Below, in pieces: positions 60,245 to 64,000 of a DNA stretch of 64,000 nt. Below the pieces are notes generated by a model. That model had not been told where the DNA came from. It searched no databases and saw only the letters and a list, made by a program, of their open reading frames with translations. Made by a program: the position numbers and the translations under genes. The stretch lies in contig NZ_CP046523.1 in NCBI RefSeq assembly GCF_021497885.1, positions 229,501-293,500 of the forward strand, read 5' to 3'. Every line of letters starts with the position of its first letter. The stretch's first letter is position 1. The stretch is from Streptococcus oralis (lineage in GTDB: Bacteria > Bacillota > Bacilli > Lactobacillales > Streptococcaceae).

Positions 60245-60245
60245 T

Positions 60246-61661
60246 ATGAAAGTACTAAAAAATTACGCTTATAACCTCTCCTATCAACTATTACTCATTG
60301 TACTACCCATTATTACAACTCCCTATGTAACTAGAGTATTTTCTTCAGAGGATTTAGGGACATATGGGTATTTTAATTCTATTGTTACTTATTTTATTTT
60401 ATTAGCTACTTTGGGAGTTGCTAGTTATGGAACGAAGGAAATTTCGGCGAATAGGAGAAATATCCCACAGAATTTCTGGGGGATATATACACTCCAATTT
60501 GGTGCAACATTGTTATCAATTTTCTTATACATTTTCTTATGTCTGAGAGTTGGGACAATGAGAAATCCAGTAGCCTATATATTGTGTTTGAGTTTGTTTT
60601 CCAAAGGATTAGATATTTCTTGGCTTTTTCAGGGTTTAGAAGATTTTCGTAAAATTACAGTAAGAAATATCACTGTGAAACTCGTTGGTGTAGGTTCAAT
60701 ATTTTTGTTTGTAAAATCAGCTACCGACCTCTACCTTTATGTTTTTCTTTTGACGATATTTGAGTTGTTGGGACAATTAAGTATGTGGTTGCCTGCTCGA
60801 GAATTTATTGGAAAACCGCATTTTGACTTAGAATATGCCAAATATCATTTAAAGCCAATTCTTTTATTATTCCTCCCTCAGATAGCGATTTCCTTGTATG
60901 TCACTTTGGATCGTACAATGCTTGGTGCCTTGGCTTCTACAAAGGATGTAGGAATTTATGATCAGGCGCTTAAGTTAATTAGTATTTTGTTGACTTTGGT
61001 AACCTCTCTAGGGAGCGTTATGTTGCCAAGAGTATCTAGTCTATTGGGGACGGGAAATCATAAAGCTGTTAATAAGATGCATGAGATATCCTTCTTAATT
61101 TATAATTTGGTTATTTTTCCAATTATGGCAGGAATGTTGATTGTAAACAACGATTTTGTTCAATTTTTTCTTGGGAAAGATTTTCAGGATGCCCGCTATG
61201 CGATAGCAATAATGATTTTTCGCATGTTCTTTATCGGTTGGACCAATATTATGGGCTTTCAAATGCTAATCCCACACAATAAGAATAAAGAATATATGAT
61301 TTCAACAACTGTTCCTGCGATTCTCAGTGTTGGTTTGAATTTACTATTCCTTCCTAAACTTGGATATATCGGAGCGGCCATTGTTTCTGTTTTGACAGAG
61401 GCGTTGGTATGGGCGATACAATTATACTTTACTCGTAAATACCTAAAAGAAGTTCCTATAATTGGATCTATGACAAAAATTGTCCTAGCATCCGCTATTA
61501 TGTATGGCATTTTGCTAGGTTCAAAAACATTTATACATTTTTCGCCGACTATAAATGTTCTAGTATTTGCAGTGCTTGGTGGAATCATTTATCTTTTTGC
61601 TATTTTATCTATGAAAGTAATAGATGTGAAAGAATTAAAACAAATGATTAGGAAAAATTAG
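60246..61661 (+). CDS. wzx: Wzx-type polysaccharide flippase
   Basis: This 471-residue protein of the MOP/PST superfamily has about twelve to fourteen helices (N-terminal LLIVLPIITTPYVTRVFSSE and LDRTMLGALASTKDVGIYDQ are typical). It flips the lipid-linked repeat unit to the outer face for Wzy. ATGs at 60231 and 60246 are possible; I choose the second because the first lies inside the preceding gene and neither has a strong ribosome site. Confidence 0.9.
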   Translation: MKVLKNYAYNLSYQLLLIVLPIITTPYVTRVFSSEDLGTYGYFNSIVTYFILLATLGVASYGTKEISANRRNIPQNFWGIYTLQFGATLLSIFLYIFLCLRVGTMRNPVAYILCLSLFSKGLDISWLFQGLEDFRKITVRNITVKLVGVGSIFLFVKSATDLYLYVFLLTIFELLGQLSMWLPAREFIGKPHFDLEYAKYHLKPILLLFLPQIAISLYVTLDRTMLGALASTKDVGIYDQALKLISILLTLVTSLGSVMLPRVSSLLGTGNHKAVNKMHEISFLIYNLVIFPIMAGMLIVNNDFVQFFLGKDFQDARYAIAIMIFRMFFIGWTNIMGFQMLIPHNKNKEYMISTTVPAILSVGLNLLFLPKLGYIGAAIVSVLTEALVWAIQLYFTRKYLKEVPIIGSMTKIVLASAIMYGILLGSKTFIHFSPTINVLVFAVLGGIIYLFAILSMKVIDVKELKQMIRKN

Positions 61662-61662
61662 A

Positions 61663-62661
61663 ATGCGCAAATATCGAAATATTAACTTAGATCTACTAAA
61701 AGTACTTGCATGTGTTGGAGTTGTTCTACTTCATACAACGATGGGTGGGTTTAAAGAGACAGGTTCATGGAATCTTTTGACATATTTATATTATTTAGGA
61801 ACCTATTCTATTCCTCTATTTTTTATGGTCAATGGTTATTTATTGTTAGGAAAGAGAGAGATTACCTATTCTTACATACTGCAGAAAGTAAAATGGGTTC
61901 TAATAACAGTGTCGTCATGGACCTTTATCGTTTGGCTGTTTAAAAGAGACTTCACAGAGAACCTAATTAAAAAAATTGTAGGTTCTTTAATACAAAAAGG
62001 TTATTTCTTTCAGTTTTGGTTTTTTGGTTCGCTTATACTTATTTATTTATGTCTACCCGTTTTGAAAAAAATTCTTAATTCAAAAAGAAGATATTTTTAT
62101 ATTCTATCTTTATTGGCAGTTATTGGTTTGATTTTTGAGTTAACAAATATTGTACTTCAAATGCCAATACAAACATATGTGATACAAACTTTTAGATTAT
62201 GGACGTGGTTTTTCTACTATCTTTTAGGTGGTTATATAGCGCAATTCACTATGGAAGAACTCAAATCCAGGTTTAAGAATTGGATGAAAATAGTTAGCAT
62301 ACTTTTGTTATTGATTTCACCAATAATATTATTTTTTATAGCGAAGACTACTTATCATAATCTTTTTGCTGAATATTTTTATGATATTTTATTTGTAAAA
62401 GTTGTGAGCTTGGGAATTTTTTTAACTATCCTCACGCTTACTGTGAATGAAAAACGGAGCGAATGGATTGTTTCCCTTTCTAATCAAACTATGGGAGTTT
62501 TTATAATACACACATATATTATGAAGGTATGGGAAAAATTATTTGGTTTTAGTTTTGTAGGATCATATTTACTTTTTGCTATATTTACTTTAAGTGTTAG
62601 TTTTATTATTGTTGGAATGTTAATGAAAATTCCTTATTTCAATCGAATCGTTAAATTATAA
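61663..62661 (+). CDS. Acyltransferase family 3 membrane protein
   Basis: This 332-residue membrane protein has about ten helices and the N-terminal LKVLACVGVVLLHTTMGG, which carries the catalytic-type histidine of the OafA/NodX acyltransferase_3 family. It probably O-acetylates (or otherwise acylates) a sugar of the polysaccharide. It begins one base after the wzx stop. It is AT-rich like its neighbours. Confidence 0.87.
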   Translation: MRKYRNINLDLLKVLACVGVVLLHTTMGGFKETGSWNLLTYLYYLGTYSIPLFFMVNGYLLLGKREITYSYILQKVKWVLITVSSWTFIVWLFKRDFTENLIKKIVGSLIQKGYFFQFWFFGSLILIYLCLPVLKKILNSKRRYFYILSLLAVIGLIFELTNIVLQMPIQTYVIQTFRLWTWFFYYLLGGYIAQFTMEELKSRFKNWMKIVSILLLLISPIILFFIAKTTYHNLFAEYFYDILFVKVVSLGIFLTILTLTVNEKRSEWIVSLSNQTMGVFIIHTYIMKVWEKLFGFSFVGSYLLFAIFTLSVSFIIVGMLMKIPYFNRIVKL

Positions 62662-62674
62662 AAAGGAGAATAAT

Positions 62675-63775
62675 ATGTACGACTATTTAATCGTCGGAGC
62701 TGGTTTGTCTGGAGCAATTTTTGCTTATGAAGCAACCAAGCGTGGAAAAAAAGTAAAAGTTATTGATAAACGTGATCACATCGGTGGGAACATCTACTGT
62801 GAGAATGTAGAAGGTATCAATGTTCATAAATATGGTGCCCATATCTTTCATACCTCTAATAAAAAAGTTTGGGACTATGTCAATCAATTCGCTGAATTTA
62901 ACAACTATATCAATTCACCAGTAGCCAACTATAAAGGTAGTCTTTACAATCTGCCTTTCAATATGAATACCTTCTATGCTATGTGGGGCACAAAAACTCC
63001 ACAGGAAGTAAAAGATAAGATTGCTGAGCAGACAGCTGATATGAAGGATGTTGAGCCGAAAAATCTGGAAGAACAGGCTATTAAGTTGATCGGTCCGGAT
63101 ATCTATGAAAAGTTGATTAAGGGTTATACTGAAAAGCAGTGGGGGCGCTCAGCAACGGAACTTCCTCCATTTATCATAAAACGCCTTCCAGTTCGTTTAA
63201 CCTTTGATAATAACTATTTTAACGACCGTTACCAAGGAATTCCTATCGGTGGTTACAATGTTATCATCGAAAATATGCTGAAAGATGTAGAAGTTAAACT
63301 TGGAGTAGATTTCTTTGCTCATCGTGAAGAGTTGGAAGCATCTGCTAACAAAGTTGTCTTCACAGGGATGATCGACCAGTATTTTGACTACAAACACGGT
63401 GAGTTAGAATACCGTAGTCTTCGTTTTGAACATGAAGTTTTAGATGAGGAAAACTATCAAGGAAATGCAGTTGTGAACTATACAGAGCGTGAGATTCCTT
63501 ATACTCGTATCATCGAACACAAACATTTTGAATATGGAACGCAACCAAAGACAGTTATCACGCGTGAATATCCGGCTGACTGGAAGCGCGGGAACGAGCC
63601 CTACTACCCGATCAACGATGAGAAAAATAATGCTATGTTTGCTAAGTACCAAGAGGAAGCAGCGCAGAATGATAAAGTTATCTTCTGTGGGCGTTTAGCA
63701 GATTATAAATATTACGATATGCATGTGGTGATTGAGCGAGCGCTAGAGGTCGTAGGGAAAGAGTTAGGTAACTAA
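62675..63775 (+). CDS. glf: UDP-galactopyranose mutase
   Basis: This 366-residue flavoenzyme converts UDP-galactopyranose to UDP-galactofuranose, so the capsule should contain Galf. FAD binding is shown by YLIVGAGLSGAIFAYEATKR, followed by IDKRDHIGGNIY and the active-site region KYGAHIFHTSNKKVWDYV. AAAAAGGAG precedes the ATG. Its codon use is closer to the housekeeping genes than that of the preceding AT-rich genes, as often seen for this shared end-of-locus gene. Confidence 0.95.
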   Translation: MYDYLIVGAGLSGAIFAYEATKRGKKVKVIDKRDHIGGNIYCENVEGINVHKYGAHIFHTSNKKVWDYVNQFAEFNNYINSPVANYKGSLYNLPFNMNTFYAMWGTKTPQEVKDKIAEQTADMKDVEPKNLEEQAIKLIGPDIYEKLIKGYTEKQWGRSATELPPFIIKRLPVRLTFDNNYFNDRYQGIPIGGYNVIIENMLKDVEVKLGVDFFAHREELEASANKVVFTGMIDQYFDYKHGELEYRSLRFEHEVLDEENYQGNAVVNYTEREIPYTRIIEHKHFEYGTQPKTVITREYPADWKRGNEPYYPINDEKNNAMFAKYQEEAAQNDKVIFCGRLADYKYYDMHVVIERALEVVGKELGN

Positions 63776-63787
63776 AGATTTGATGTT

Positions 63788-63818
63788 AAAATGAGGGACT
63801 ACTTCGTTTCCTCATTTT
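63788..63818 (+). terminator. Terminator at the end of the capsule locus
   Basis: AAAATGAGG and CCTCATTTT form a 9-bp stem with a 13-base loop. Confidence 0.8.
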
Positions 63819-63888
63819 ATTCATCTTAAGAGGAGATTGAAAAAGCTGCTCTTTGTCAGCTATAGTGGGTTGATGTCAACTAACATCT

Positions 63889-63918
63889 GGAGAGGACAAT
63901 CACTGTCTTCTCCTTTTT
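63889..63918 (+). terminator. Second terminator after glf
   Basis: GGAGAGGACA and TGTCTTCTCC form a 10-bp stem (one G-U) followed by T5. The 70 bases before it contain no gene, so it may end a short untranslated RNA. Confidence 0.78.
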
Positions 63919-63965
63919 GATTTTTCAGAATATACCAAATTAACCCAAAAATTCTGAAAATTCTG

Positions 63966-63994
63966 TTGACATCTTTCTGAAAAGGTTCTATAAT
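63966..63994 (+). promoter_or_regulatory. Consensus promoter at the window edge
   Basis: TTGACA (63966-63971) and TATAAT (63989-63994) are exactly 17 bases apart, a perfect sigma-A promoter for a gene beyond the window. Confidence 0.88.
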
Positions 63995-64000
63995 AGATAG

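Noticed and set aside
63871..63882. GTTGATGTCAAC-like palindrome as an operator
   Set aside because: The imperfect 5-bp inverted repeat is too short, lies before a terminator and has no gene nearby that it could control.

Overview
The window is a low-GC Gram-positive chromosome segment and reads as a mitis-group Streptococcus (S. oralis / S. mitis / S. infantis type). The reasons are the protein sequences (ClpL, LuxS, PflB, IlvBNC, FakA, Wzg/Wzh/Wzd/Wze), the order clpL-luxS-(DUF1846)-dexB-capsule locus known from Streptococcus pneumoniae, extended -10 (TGN-TATAAT) promoters and AGGAG ribosome binding sites. The species is not settled by reading alone. I saw no transposase, prophage, tRNA, rRNA or CRISPR array.

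Layout. 1-6.7 kb: the 3' part of a MATE exporter, yebC, a minus-strand membrane protein and an rcrRPQ-like operon (MarR regulator plus heterodimeric ABC exporter) with an operator array. 6.8-11 kb: a PAP2 phosphatase, a LytTR regulator with a LiaF-like membrane partner and a matching direct-repeat operator, rpmB, and the asp23/fakA pair. 11.1-14.8 kb: a six-gene operon of two tiny membrane proteins, an ABC exporter and a NarL-type two-component system. 15-18.5 kb: rpsL, rpsG and fusA, with two tandem structured RNA elements between rpsG and fusA. 18.7-23.4 kb: ilvBN-ilvC-ilvA with a CodY-like box. 23.4-33.7 kb: an SPFH protein, a small HTH protein, an amino-acid ABC importer (minus), a DUF2207 protein, uppP, dinB (minus) and pflB. 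33.7-36.7 kb: CtsR-controlled clpL with a leader ORF, and luxS (minus). 36.9-40.9 kb: a five-gene ABC/two-component module of lantibiotic-resistance type with a nisin-box-like operator. 41-44.3 kb: a DUF1846 protein (minus) and dexB. 44.5-48.6 kb: two tandem AliA/AliB-like peptide-binding lipoproteins.

From 48.7 kb to 63.8 kb runs a Wzx/Wzy-dependent capsule (receptor-polysaccharide) locus. It has the regulatory/export block wzg-wzh-wzd-wze, a short initiating sugar-phosphate transferase, a strong internal terminator, then a DUF4422 glycosyltransferase, Wzy, a LicD-type phosphotransferase, GT4, two GT2, GT14, Wzx, an acyltransferase and Glf. The set implies a galactofuranose-containing repeat unit, probably with a phosphodiester and an acyl substituent. 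The structure cannot be deduced further from sequence alone.

The most interesting signals are: (a) the two tandem RNA elements at 16.09-16.29 kb, whose stems covary; (b) the LytTR gene preceded by 9-N12-9 direct repeats and followed by a LiaF-like membrane protein; (c) the five-gene module with a TCT-N8-TCT box; (d) the coexistence of tandem ali-like genes and a full capsule locus; (e) the terminator and inverted repeat that split the capsule locus after the initiating transferase.
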